Origin: a virus
Strand: one strand, 5' to 3'
Length of the DNA: 23,243 nucleotides
Virus record (IMG/VR): IMGVR_UViG_3300048064_000279
Coordinates: 1-23,243 of that record
This document shows, in pieces, positions 8,051 to 14,467 of the stretch. The position numbers were made by a program, and so were the translations under genes. Under the pieces are notes generated by a model that made no database searches, was not told where the DNA came from, and was given only the letters and a program-made list of their open reading frames with translations. Position 1 is the stretch's first letter. Every line of letters begins with the position of its first letter.

Positions 8051-9340
8051 TTATAATGTAAATGGATTGTAATCATTCACCGCAACTTGTTGCGGAGGTC
8101 TTGTATAATTTGTTCTATTCTCCAGCCCAGTAGCGAGATACCGAAATGCATCTGCCGCATGTGATGTAAAATCATGCCTTGGGTGGTCTCTAAAAGTTTT
8201 CTTGCGTTCATCATATTCCTGCCTGTACTGCCTCAACATATCCAGACCCTCAGTACACCTGTCTCTGTCAAAGTAGCACTTAGGTAATAACATACGAGCC
8301 GCATTTATTCCATCAGCAACTTTCATCCGAGGAATAACTTTAAATCGTATGCCAAGGGAAAAGGCCGTTTCCAACCTCGACTTACCACTGCCAAGCTCCC
8401 TGACTTCGATGTCGTGTGGTGCAAGATGGTCCCCGTAAGTGTATTCCTTTCTGTTAAGAACATCGGCATAGTGCTGTAAGCCAACGCCACCATTCTCGTA
8501 ATAATCAATAACATTTACCGCACCACCTCTTAGTATCTGTGCAAACCAAATGGCTGTGCTATCGTTAATTCCTAAATCCCAGGCCGTATGCACTGGGTAC
8601 ATAGGGTCGTAAGGTACTTGCGTTATTCTACCATTATCGTCAGCATCTGCCAACAGCTTGCCATAATACGCTCCTATAATGGCGGCAGTAAAGGAACACT
8701 CATACTCTTGCTCATACTGCTCTGGTGTCATCTGAGCCTTGGCAGCATCAAGTTCTAATGGCTTTACAAGTTTACTCTCAGAAGCCTTTACTATCTTCCA
8801 GTACCACTGGTCAGAGCCTTCTTCTTCTTGCAGTTTAGCGGTTTCTAGTAAATCGTAAAAATGATTATGACCAGCAGGAGTTCCCAGAAAAACAGCCGCC
8901 CCCTCTCTGTCAGACAAGGCTGGTCGCACAACCTCCCCCCATACCCTTGGGTTTTGCATACCAAACTCATCAAAGATAGCTAAGTCTAAGTATATTCCTC
9001 TAAGTGCATCTGGGTTTTCAGCAGACAATAGCATTAACCTAGCGCCATTAGGAAAGTCTACACGCAACTCGGTTTCATTAAAGGAGACATTTGGTATAAC
9101 GCCAGCGTAATACTTAACATAATCCCATGCTATCCTTTTAGCTTGCGTAAAGGTAGGTGCTATAAAAGCAACTCTTGGTCTGGGTAGCTCACACGTTAAA
9201 GCATGTTTAATTAAATGGTTAATTGCAAAAACAGTCTTGCCAAAACGTCTGTGCATGACTAAAACATTCCAGCGCTTCAGGCTGTTATGCATCTCTGCCT
9301 GGAGCGCACGAGGCTTATATGGAATCGTTATATTACCCAT
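8051..9340 (-). CDS. terL: Terminase large subunit
   Basis: A 429-residue packaging motor with both domains. The ATPase part has a Walker A-type site, HRRFGKTV (residues 30-37), and a Walker B with the catalytic acid, LAIFDE (120-125). The nuclease part has an Asp-rich strand, AWDLGINDSTAIW (about 252-264), and near the end HDFTSHAADAFRYLATG, which supplies the last metal-binding acid of the RNase-H-like fold. It uses ATP to pump DNA through the portal and cuts the concatemer. The start is followed by a gene-specific N-terminus (YKPRALQAEMHNSLK) that matches the family. A GGGG site lies about 14 bases before the ATG, so initiation may be weak. Confidence 0.93.
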   Translation of the reverse strand: MGNITIPYKPRALQAEMHNSLKRWNVLVMHRRFGKTVFAINHLIKHALTCELPRPRVAFIAPTFTQAKRIAWDYVKYYAGVIPNVSFNETELRVDFPNGARLMLLSAENPDALRGIYLDLAIFDEFGMQNPRVWGEVVRPALSDREGAAVFLGTPAGHNHFYDLLETAKLQEEEGSDQWYWKIVKASESKLVKPLELDAAKAQMTPEQYEQEYECSFTAAIIGAYYGKLLADADDNGRITQVPYDPMYPVHTAWDLGINDSTAIWFAQILRGGAVNVIDYYENGGVGLQHYADVLNRKEYTYGDHLAPHDIEVRELGSGKSRLETAFSLGIRFKVIPRMKVADGINAARMLLPKCYFDRDRCTEGLDMLRQYRQEYDERKKTFRDHPRHDFTSHAADAFRYLATGLENRTNYTRPPQQVAVNDYNPFTL

Positions 9341-9410
9341 ATTTGTTTACATCGCCCCTTTAATAAATAAGATTTCATAAGATATATATAAGATATAGTC
9401 GGAAACTATG

Positions 9411-9815
9411 TCAGTAGGATTCGTCATCACTACCTGTCATCCAGCCAATATTAATCTCTTTATCGCCATCTTTAATCTGCATCATGGCTTTGCTCTCATC
9501 CTTATAGCCTTGTTCGGCCTTAGATGACAACCACCTAGAATGTGAGCCTGACTCTCTCAGATACTCTGGCGGTATCTTTCTCTGCCCTGTCATACAGCCA
9601 TGCAGTGCTGCCTCATAATACTCTCTGTACTCTGCGGCATGCGCAGCCTGTGCTGACTTGTACAATCTCTTTAGCTCATCATTACTATTAACAACCTCAT
9701 AGAACACTGTACGGCTAACACCGAGCTTCTTTGCTATGTCCTTAGTAGTGCTGCCCTCAGTGAGCATACGCTCTATGACATCAGCGCTTTTCAGGACTAG
9801 TTCTTTCTTGGTCAT
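9411..9815 (-). CDS. terS: Terminase small subunit-like DNA-binding protein
   Basis: I choose the ATG at 9815, seven bases after an AGGAG site, which gives 134 residues. The longer frame to 9869 lacks this. The N-terminal helix-turn-helix has KDIAKKLGVSRTVFYEVVN (about residues 25-43), a helical middle with AHAAEYREYYEAALHGCM follows, and the C-terminus is acidic (GSDDESY). This order of domains is typical of small terminases, which recognise the packaging site and regulate TerL. It is the first gene of the leftward morphogenesis block and precedes terL by 70 bases of AT-rich DNA that contains three ATCTTAT repeats on the minus strand. Confidence 0.72.
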   Translation of the reverse strand: MTKKELVLKSADVIERMLTEGSTTKDIAKKLGVSRTVFYEVVNSNDELKRLYKSAQAAHAAEYREYYEAALHGCMTGQRKIPPEYLRESGSHSRWLSSKAEQGYKDESKAMMQIKDGDKEINIGWMTGSDDESY

Positions 9816-10275
9816 GTTACTCCTGACTGTGAGTGTGGAAGGACTGTTTAACACACATAACGCGCGCACCCGATGTCTGGGGGTGGTCGGGTCTGAACAA
9901 GCCCCCGTGGGCTCGGATTGTGCTAGAATTGCCTGTATAGGTTGTCTGAGCTGATAGCATTGATTGCAATGTTGCGCGTGTATTGTTTTGCTTTGTCTGT
10001 GGTATCAAATACAATTCAACCACCATTCAATCACAGCTCATAACCCTACAACCCTTGATAGCATTACATCACAGCAACACAACCAACAATATGTGTCATG
10101 CACTAAACTATGTTTCAATACCATATATAGCATTGACTGGCAATAATATACACTGCATCTAGTGCTATTAAATTTATTTTGCAATTATTGCATTTTATTA
10201 TTGACAACCCCGAATCAGGCTCTATTCTTACATTATGCAAGGATTGCATTAAACAATAACAAAGGAGTTAATACA
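9816..10275. promoter_or_regulatory. Divergent control region between terS and the rightward early genes
   Basis: There are 460 bases without a convincing gene. The left part (about 9860-9925) is GC-rich and holds two small hairpins (ACCCGA / TCGGGT and AGCCC / GGGCT). The middle and right parts are AT-rich, with several CATTG/CAATG and GCAAT motifs (for example around 9958-9975, 10131-10145, 10181-10192 and 10237-10255) that also occur in the 13028-13210 region. The right edge carries the promoter listed separately and an AAAGGAG site for the first early gene. A leftward promoter for the structural genes must lie here or further inside, but I could not find a clear -35/-10 pair for it. A packaging or replication site is possible. 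Confidence 0.6.
10201..10228 (+). promoter_or_regulatory. Sigma70-type promoter for the rightward early block
   Basis: A perfect -35 box TTGACA at 10201-10206 is followed after 16 bases by TATTCT (10223-10228), which matches four of six consensus bases. The upstream DNA is AT-rich (ATTTATTTTGCAATTATTGC). Transcription would begin about 10235 and reach the first early ATG at 10276. Host RNA polymerase could therefore read this block at once after infection. Confidence 0.7.
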
Positions 10276-10656
10276 ATGAGAAAAGTAACAAAAAACGCGG
10301 TAAACGCATTCAAGGCAGATAATAAGTTTTCTGGAAGCAACACAAACGTACTTACATATAAAGCTGGTACACAAATGCTATTGCACAAGAACATAATAGC
10401 AGAAAAATATTTTAAAATGCCACACGACAAGATTTCTATAAGCCTGTCAGGTTGGAATACTGTAACAACACGCGAGCGCTTGAACGGTATATTAAAGGCA
10501 TATAACAGGCAATATGCAATAGCACAAAGAAATTACGAGCCTTATTTATATTGGATTGAAAAAATGTCTGGTGGAAAAAAGGTAGCAAACAAAATAAAGC
10601 TAGACGAATACAGGTTCTACACATTAGCAGAATTAGACGCAATGACGGGAGCTTAA
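10276..10656 (+). CDS. Conserved phage hypothetical protein, first early gene
   Basis: The ATG at 10276 follows an AAAGGAG site by eight bases. An upstream in-frame ATG at 10162 would translate across the promoter and is rejected. The 126-residue product is basic. The middle has a pattern (TYKAGTQMLLHKNIIAEKY, then ISLSGWNTVTTRERLNGIL) seen in small phage proteins where a GW.T.TTR.RLN core is conserved. I do not know its function. It is the first gene after the strongest early promoter, a usual place for host-takeover proteins. Confidence 0.75.
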   Translation: MRKVTKNAVNAFKADNKFSGSNTNVLTYKAGTQMLLHKNIIAEKYFKMPHDKISISLSGWNTVTTRERLNGILKAYNRQYAIAQRNYEPYLYWIEKMSGGKKVANKIKLDEYRFYTLAELDAMTGA

Positions 10657-10659
10657 AAA

Positions 10660-10872
10660 ATGGAAAAGCAAGTAATAGAATGTGTAGTAGATAGCTACAA
10701 AAGATTAAATAATTCTAGCATGGGGAACCCTGCCTATGAGTTCACCACAATAACAGGCTGTAAATATAAAACAAAACCTAACATATCAGACGCATATAAG
10801 GTTCATCATGGGATGATAGGAAAGCCAATTCAACTTATAGTAAGGAATAACAAAATAGAGGAGATAAACTAG
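10660..10872 (+). CDS. Small hypothetical early protein
   Basis: A 70-residue protein that starts three bases after the previous stop, so it is probably translated by coupling. It is mostly beta-like, with a possible strand pattern EFTTITGCKYKTKPN and PIQLIVRNNKIEEI. No family is recognised. The next feature is a hairpin in the gap after it. Confidence 0.65.
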   Translation: MEKQVIECVVDSYKRLNNSSMGNPAYEFTTITGCKYKTKPNISDAYKVHHGMIGKPIQLIVRNNKIEEIN

Positions 10873-10885
10873 CTAGTGTTTATGA

Positions 10886-10912
10886 TTGCCCTGCTATCAC
10901 ATGGCAGGGCAA
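10886..10912 (+). promoter_or_regulatory. Strong hairpin in the gap between early genes
   Basis: A perfect 9-bp inverted repeat, TTGCCCTGC (10886-10894) and GCAGGGCAA (10904-10912), encloses a nine-base loop. No T run follows on either strand, so it is not a standard intrinsic terminator. It could stabilise the 3' end of the mRNA, mark a processing site or slow the polymerase. The gap (10873-10975) holds nothing else I can identify. Confidence 0.55.
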
Positions 10913-10975
10913 CGATAAGCGACTAGAACACGCTTAAAACGCCAGTAATGGCATAATCAACAGAGAGGATAAACA

Positions 10976-11341
10976 ATGGAAAACAAAAACGATTATATTC
11001 ACTGGTACTATGACCCAGAGGCAACAATATTTTTTAAAGAGCTTATTAATGACATAAACCAACAAACATCAAACAAGTCTATAGATTGGGCAGATAGTTG
11101 CTATCATAACGATACATGCGGTTCTGTTTGTTTTGACTACAATAATAACGGTGAAAACTATGTCCAACTTTGGGCCTTTCATAACGAATACGAGGCAAAG
11201 CGTGAAGATATGGCGCGTTACCTTGTAGCCTCATACTTAGACGGGAAAGAGGTAACAGACGGATTTTATATTACCGACGATAGACAAGAAGCAATCAATC
11301 AGGCTATCGCATCCGCTGATAGATTATTAATCAATGGATAA
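10976..11341 (+). CDS. Hypothetical early protein
   Basis: A 121-residue acidic protein with an AGAGAGGAT ribosome binding site seven bases before the ATG. It is rich in Asn, Asp and Tyr (HWYYDPEATIFFKELIND near the start; CFDYNNNGENYVQLWAF in the middle). Cys42, Cys48 and Cys52 are seen but do not form a clear zinc motif. The C-terminal part is helical (DDRQEAINQAIASADRLL). The stop overlaps the next gene by 8 bases. I do not recognise the family. Confidence 0.7.
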   Translation: MENKNDYIHWYYDPEATIFFKELINDINQQTSNKSIDWADSCYHNDTCGSVCFDYNNNGENYVQLWAFHNEYEAKREDMARYLVASYLDGKEVTDGFYITDDRQEAINQAIASADRLLING

Positions 11342-11918
11342 TATTAAATACGTTTCATTATTTGTAAGAGCTGATAGTGCCTATAAAAAGCGCGCAGAAT
11401 GGGACGCATACGACCAAGACAGGGACGCATTGTCTTACAATGGCTCAACACCTGTAGTATGTCATCCACCTTGCAGGGCGTGGGGTAGGCTATCACATAT
11501 GGCTCATAATGTTAGAGAAGGTGAGGCCAATCTAGCGTTATGGTCGATAGAGAAAATCAGAGAGTTAGGAGGCATATTAGAGCATCCAAACGGCTCTAAG
11601 CTATTCGGCGGCTTTTTGCCGAATGTCGGAGAAACGGACGATTTCGGAGGGTTTACAATACTAATAGACCAGTATGACTTCGGGCACGTAGCTCACAAGA
11701 AAACAAAACTTTACATTAAGGGCATTGATAGAGAGGCATTGCCAAAACTACCAGATAAAGACGAGACATTACATTATTGCGAGAAGGGCAAATTACGCTC
11801 TATTTGTGGAAATGTAAAAGGCACGACTAGGTGTACTCAATATCAAAGAGAGTACACACCAGAGAAACTAATAGATTACTTTGAACAAGTAATAAACTTA
11901 ATTAAAAGAGGAGTGTAG
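11334..11918 (+). CDS. C5-cytosine-methyltransferase-like protein, reduced
   Basis: A 194-residue protein with parts that resemble C5 cytosine methyltransferases: VVCHPPCRAWGRL (about 41-53), like the catalytic PC loop (motif IV); GGILEHPNGSKLF (about 79-91), like motif VI; and DQYDFGHVAHKKTKLYIKG (about 112-130), like the motif VIII region. The first SAM-binding motif (FxGxGG) is not seen, the protein is about half the length of a normal enzyme, and no target-recognition domain is visible. It may be a reduced methyltransferase, or a protein of that fold with another role. Similar short proteins occur in many phages. It is in the early block with unknown genes. Confidence 0.5.
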   Translation: MDNIKYVSLFVRADSAYKKRAEWDAYDQDRDALSYNGSTPVVCHPPCRAWGRLSHMAHNVREGEANLALWSIEKIRELGGILEHPNGSKLFGGFLPNVGETDDFGGFTILIDQYDFGHVAHKKTKLYIKGIDREALPKLPDKDETLHYCEKGKLRSICGNVKGTTRCTQYQREYTPEKLIDYFEQVINLIKRGV

Positions 11919-11922
11919 CACA

Positions 11923-12021
11923 ATGAGCAATCTTCAAAAAATAGCGGAAGCAATAGCGACGATACTATTTATGATAACAATTTTTGGTGTAGCATGGTTC
12001 GTGCTAGTGATATGGGGTTAA
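11923..12021 (+). CDS. 32-residue single-pass membrane peptide
   Basis: A short frame with an AGAGGAG site 11 bases before the ATG. After a short N-terminus (MSNLQKIAEA), residues 11-31 form one hydrophobic segment (IATILFMITIFGVAWFVLVI). It fits tightly between two genes in the early operon. Its function is unknown; a small inner-membrane protein acting on host physiology is a guess. Confidence 0.5.
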   Translation: MSNLQKIAEAIATILFMITIFGVAWFVLVIWG

Positions 12022-12025
12022 TACA

Positions 12026-12196
12026 ATGGATAAGTTTAAAATATTAGATGAATTACAAACAAAAACTAGAGAGCTGATAGGGCAAGGTAATTTTGACGAT
12101 GCAGAGCCTTACAGGTTGCAAGCTCAAGCGTTAATGCAAGAGCTATACACAACCAAAAAAGTAACTGGATTAATGGCTAATAGAAAGAGAGGATAG
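12026..12196 (+). CDS. Small hypothetical protein, helical
   Basis: A 56-residue frame that begins four bases after the previous stop and ends three bases before the next start. The sequence is helical and amphipathic (FKILDELQTKTRELIGQG, then YRLQAQALMQELYTTKK), with a basic end. No family is recognised. The close spacing to both neighbours is the main support. Confidence 0.55.
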   Translation: MDKFKILDELQTKTRELIGQGNFDDAEPYRLQAQALMQELYTTKKVTGLMANRKRG

Positions 12197-12199
12197 ATT

Positions 12200-12409
12200 A
12201 TGTATGTAGCATTTTGGCAAAAGAAAGAGCCAGTTTCAGGTTACAGAACTGATTATTGGCAAGTAACTGATACAATGGATGGAGCCTTAAGCGTGTTAGC
12301 TGATATTAGCTGCATGGAAGATACCTATTGCTATGGCGTAGGAAAGATAGAGCACGCAAGCGAGCCACACTGGCTAGAAGTTAATGAGAATTGGGGTGTG
12401 GATAAATGA
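12200..12409 (+). CDS. Small hypothetical early protein
   Basis: A 69-residue protein rich in aromatic residues (MYVAFWQKKEPVSGYRTDYW at the start, HWLEVNENWG near the end). An AGAGAGGAT site lies close before the ATG. The stop overlaps the next start (ATGA), so the following helix-turn-helix gene is coupled to it. I do not recognise the family. Confidence 0.65.
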   Translation: MYVAFWQKKEPVSGYRTDYWQVTDTMDGALSVLADISCMEDTYCYGVGKIEHASEPHWLEVNENWGVDK

Positions 12410-12579
12410 CACCAGAATTATTCAGAGAGACACGGGTAAAGCTTGGTTACTCGATAGAGAAATGGGCTGATAGATTAGGTTTGTCGATTAGAACCATATA
12501 TTATTATGAATCAGGCGAGGTGCCTATACCTCGTACTGTATCGCTACTTATCAGCTCAATTAAACTAGAGGAGGAATAG
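12406..12579 (+). CDS. XRE-type helix-turn-helix protein (Cro/CI-like)
   Basis: A 57-residue protein. The fold is almost only a Cro/CI-type helix-turn-helix: ELFRETRVKLGYSIEKWADR (residues 4-23), the recognition part LGLSIRTIYYYESGEVPIP (24-42), and a last helix TVSLLISSIKLE. The motif Y-x-x-G (here YESGEV) is standard in this family. It is probably an early regulator of phage transcription. It starts in an ATGA overlap with the gene before it. Binding sites may be the palindromes at 13236-13246 or 14520-14551, but nothing in the sequence links them. Confidence 0.75.
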   Translation: MTPELFRETRVKLGYSIEKWADRLGLSIRTIYYYESGEVPIPRTVSLLISSIKLEEE

Positions 12580-12583
12580 AGAA

Positions 12584-12763
12584 ATGAATATCAATATAAA
12601 TACAATGACGTACTCAATGGAAAAAGCTAGAAAAGCATTTAATGACGGCCTTTCTGTTTTCGTAGCACACCCAGATGAACCTGATGCACCTATCAATTCA
12701 TTAGAAGAATTAGAAGGCGCAGAAGACCATCTTTTCATCATAACAGGTAAACATAATGACTGA
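12584..12763 (+). CDS. Small acidic hypothetical protein
   Basis: A 59-residue protein with a GAGGAGGAA site (the end of the preceding gene) before the ATG. The N-terminal half is basic (MEKARKAFNDGLSVFVA) and the rest is very acidic (EELEGAEDHLF). It overlaps the next small membrane peptide by 8 bases. The pattern could fit a small phage protein that mimics DNA or binds a host protein; there is no direct evidence. Confidence 0.55.
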   Translation: MNININTMTYSMEKARKAFNDGLSVFVAHPDEPDAPINSLEELEGAEDHLFIITGKHND

Positions 12764-12830
12764 CATATATATAATCAGCTTTTTATACTTTACCTTATTA
12801 GCAATCCTTTTGCTATGGAGAGCAAATTGA
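12756..12830 (+). CDS. 24-residue hydrophobic membrane peptide
   Basis: A tiny frame with ATG at 12756 inside the end of the previous gene. Residues 3-21 are a single hydrophobic segment (DIYIISFLYFTLLAILLLW) and the end is RAN. No clear ribosome binding site is seen, so it would rely on coupling with the upstream gene. It is the second short one-helix peptide of the early block. Support is limited to frame overlap and composition. Confidence 0.35.
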   Translation: MTDIYIISFLYFTLLAILLLWRAN

Positions 12831-12871
12831 GCAAGGTAATACAATTCCCACAGAGAAAGAGGGCAAAAAAA

Positions 12872-13027
12872 ATGAAGTCTTACAAGGTCTACATGACAGA
12901 GGAATATGTCATTCACATCCAAGCAGATGATGAACAAGAGGCAGCAGATGAAGCTGCTAAAATTATAGGCGATTGTCCAGGTGATTACTGCCTTGGCGGT
13001 AGCATACAGGTAGAAAGGATAGATTAG
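12872..13027 (+). CDS. Small protein with a DpnD/PcfM-like pattern
   Basis: The frame is open from an ATG at 12815, but that start has no ribosome binding site and lies in the preceding membrane peptide. I prefer the ATG at 12872 after AAAGAGGG. This gives 51 residues: a strand (YKVYMTEEYVIHIQADDEQ), then a helix (EAADEAAKIIG), as in small proteins of the DpnD/PcfM type found in plasmids and phages, whose role is unknown. Two Cys follow (GDCPGDYCLGG). Confidence 0.55.
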   Translation: MKSYKVYMTEEYVIHIQADDEQEAADEAAKIIGDCPGDYCLGGSIQVERID

Positions 13028-13210
13028 TCATTGCTTACAATGCCGCGCGGCAATCATTGCAGTGCATTGAACAGAGCCATGCTCAATGTACTGCATCAAT
13101 GCACCGCAATGAAAATGTTTTATATATAAATAACAATTAGGTTTGTAGTGCATTGAGCCGAGCAATGCTACATGGCAGAGCAATGATTGTTGCGCGACCA
13201 TGTGAACAAT
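13028..13210. repeat. Non-coding region dense in CAATG/CATTG motifs with direct and inverted repeats
   Basis: Between two plus-strand genes there is a stretch without an ORF that carries about eleven copies of CAATG or CATTG. Two 28-base imperfect direct repeats start with AGTGCATTGA (13061-13088 and 13147-13174; 23 of 28 bases agree). A perfect 9-bp inverted repeat, GTGCATTGA (13062-13070) and TCAATGCAC (13096-13104), overlaps the first copy. An AT-rich tract (TTTTATATATAAATAACAA) separates the two direct repeats. The motif TGTTGCGCG near 13188-13196 is also found near 9972-9980. The arrangement resembles an iteron-type replication origin or an array of regulator sites. Confidence 0.6.
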
Positions 13211-13235
13211 GAGAATTTAAATACAATATTTTTTA

Positions 13236-13246
13236 TTGACCGTCAA
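13236..13246. promoter_or_regulatory. Palindromic operator-like site before a small zinc protein gene
   Basis: An 11-base perfect palindrome, TTGACCGTCAA, lies 25 bases before the ATG at 13271. TTGAC is also the -35 element of a possible promoter, as at 10201 and 14520, but no good -10 is seen at the right distance. The same TTGAC half-site is in the inverted repeat at 14520-14551. It might be a repressor site. The following AAAGGAG plus AAAATACA leader closely matches the leader at 10261-10275. Confidence 0.4.
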
Positions 13247-13270
13247 TAGGGTCAGAAAGGAGAAAATACA

Positions 13271-13474
13271 ATGGAGATAATTAGTAAAAAAGAGGCAATG
13301 GAGAGGGGTTTAAAGTATTACTTTACAGGCAAGCCTTGCAAGCACGGTCATATATTTGAAAGACTAGTATCAAATAACGGTTGCGTATATTGCTTAAGAA
13401 AAAGAGCAAAAGCTTATGATAAAAAAATGAGGGTGAGACGTCTTTACAGATTGATGTTTAGATGTAAAGCCTAA
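13271..13474 (+). CDS. Zinc-ribbon protein, HNH-associated type
   Basis: A 67-residue protein with a clear AAAGGAG site. The sequence YYFTGKPCKHGHIFERLVSN (residues 16-35) followed by CVYCLRK is a zinc-binding motif (CxHGH-like plus CxxC) that often precedes HNH nuclease domains in phage proteins. Here the nuclease part is missing and the chain ends in a basic tail. It may bind DNA or RNA on its own. The reading frame has no other domain. Confidence 0.65.
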   Translation: MEIISKKEAMERGLKYYFTGKPCKHGHIFERLVSNNGCVYCLRKRAKAYDKKMRVRRLYRLMFRCKA

Positions 13475-13541
13475 TCATTTACCGCGAGATAGATTAGGCA
13501 TGTTAATGGGACAGCTAAACAACACAGCATTATCAGATAGG

Positions 13542-13934
13542 CTATAAACATTCTCTTACCAACATAAACCAAGTAGATAGAGAAATGGTAGCGGTGTTGT
13601 CCTTGCCTGCATAGTCAGGACTGATAGAGGACAGCAACACAACACATCTGATAGGCTGTCTGTCATACTTATAGATTAGGACAGGCTGATTATGTGCAGC
13701 ATTGGAAGCCTTGGTTGCCTGTTCCCACCATTCAGGTCTATAACCGCCATTAGAGCCACGTGTAGAGGCGTAACGCTTACACTCAATAGTCCAACCATCT
13801 AAGCCTATTAAATCACCCCTATCAGCCTTCCTATACTGCTCTAGGTCACGTTCAACTTTAATGCCGAGATGCTCATCGATTAGCTTTGCAACTTCTCTTT
13901 CAAAGGCCGCGCCTTTAGCTCTTCCGTTCGTCAT
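13542..13934 (-). CDS. PD-(D/E)XK Holliday-junction-resolvase-like nuclease
   Basis: A 130-residue protein with the full pattern of the fold: AAFEREVAKLIDEHLG (residues 9-24, conserved Glu in helix one), RGDLIGLDGWTIECKR (39-54, with the Asp and the E-C-K metal-binding triad), then WWEQATKASNAAHNQPVLIYKYDRQP. This is the layout of small phage Holliday-junction resolvases and related nucleases. It could resolve branched DNA in recombination or before packaging. It is coded against the surrounding plus-strand genes, last in a leftward operon with a Cro-like regulator. The start overlaps the preceding frame by 20 bases. Confidence 0.72.
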   Translation of the reverse strand: MTNGRAKGAAFEREVAKLIDEHLGIKVERDLEQYRKADRGDLIGLDGWTIECKRYASTRGSNGGYRPEWWEQATKASNAAHNQPVLIYKYDRQPIRCVVLLSSISPDYAGKDNTATISLSTWFMLVRECL

Positions 13935-14046
13935 GTTTTACCGCCATAGCATAACCGCCCTGGTCATGATGATAGCTGTGAACAAACTCACGCTCATACC
14001 ATTCACTGCCAGGCAGTTGCCCTTTTCTAATATAGATTACTTTAAT
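13915..14046 (-). CDS. 43-residue reading frame without a standard start codon
   Basis: The protein-like stretch (IKVIYIRKGQLPGSEWYERE then FVHSYHHDQGGYAMAVKHDE) runs from 14046 to a TAA at 13917-13915. It has no ATG, GTG or TTG start that excludes the upstream gene. The first possible codon, ATT at 14046-14044, overlaps the TAA of the zinc gene by three bases in the order ATTAA. It is either started at ATT by coupling or read as a +1 frameshift extension of the zinc protein. The composition is coherent and ends inside the nuclease start, which suggests real coding. No family is recognised. Confidence 0.4.
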   Translation of the reverse strand: MKVIYIRKGQLPGSEWYEREFVHSYHHDQGGYAMAVKHDERKS

Positions 14047-14251
14047 GGATTTTGACGAGCCGAATACGCTCGTTGTCGTTTCTTGATTGGATGTATCCGA
14101 GCGAGTCACACAGCTCACAATCCATGTCAAATTCTTTTTCAAGGATGATATCAGCGATGACAGCCGAGACAACATTAATGTACCAACCCTCACCATCACA
14201 CTTGGGACACGTCACTCTGTTGCTGGGCTTGCGCCTGTTTGTAAAAGTCAT
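14042..14251 (-). CDS. Small zinc protein with two CxxC motifs
   Basis: A 69-residue protein with two Cys pairs, CPKCDGEGW (residues 15-23) and CELCDSLGY (45-53). The CxxCxGxG-like first motif is DnaJ-type. It is common in small phage proteins. The ATG at 14251 lies inside the repressor gene (56-base overlap); a GTG at 14215 would shorten the overlap to 20 bases and keep both motifs. It probably binds zinc; partner unknown. Confidence 0.6.
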   Translation of the reverse strand: MTFTNRRKPSNRVTCPKCDGEGWYINVVSAVIADIILEKEFDMDCELCDSLGYIQSRNDNERIRLVKIH

Positions 14252-14420
14252 CGTGCGTCACTTGCCCTTGCGTCCAGAAATCAATAGCCAGTATTGTTTC
14301 GGGCCTTGGAAACCTATTACCTTTTATTATACGACAAACGCCAGCAGGTGACATCTTTATTTTGCGAGCAAACTTCGCTTGGGATATACCCTCTTTCTTT
14401 AAATAGTCTATTAACTGCAT
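14196..14420 (-). CDS. Cro-like repressor (YdaS/Cro family helix-turn-helix)
   Basis: A 74-residue protein with a compact helix-turn-helix: IDYLKKEGISQAKFARKIKM (residues 4-23), then SPAGVCRIIKGNRFPRPETI (24-43), and a helix followed by a polar tail rich in Gln. This is the pattern of YdaS/Cro-type phage regulators. A GAAGGTG site precedes the ATG. It faces the recombination genes across a 160-base gap that holds a perfect 13-bp palindrome, so it may repress that promoter and its own. The gene is first in the leftward island. Confidence 0.75.
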   Translation of the reverse strand: MQLIDYLKKEGISQAKFARKIKMSPAGVCRIIKGNRFPRPETILAIDFWTQGQVTHDDFYKQAQAQQQSDVSQV

Positions 14421-14467
14421 GTTTTCACCTTCTCGTCTATAGTTATCCCTAGATATGCCATTTCTGG

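Noticed and set aside
9736-10146. ORFs in the divergent region (plus 9736-9954 and 9964-10146, minus 9817-10026)
   Set aside because: They lack ribosome binding sites, have no protein-like pattern, overlap terS or each other, and fall in a control region.
10162-10275. Start at 10162 for the first early gene
   Set aside because: It lies upstream of and across the TTGACA promoter; the ATG at 10276 has an AAAGGAG site.
13028-13210. CRISPR array
   Set aside because: The repeats are few, imperfect and irregularly spaced and overlap inverted repeats; no spacers of constant length and no cas genes.
13236-13264. Full sigma70 promoter with TTGACC as -35
   Set aside because: No -10 box lies 16-18 bases downstream; only the palindrome is kept.
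14047-14199. Upstream half of the 94-codon minus frame that starts at 14199
   Set aside because: It is out of frame with the well supported zinc protein over the same bases and its sequence is not protein-like; only the part after 14046 looks coding.
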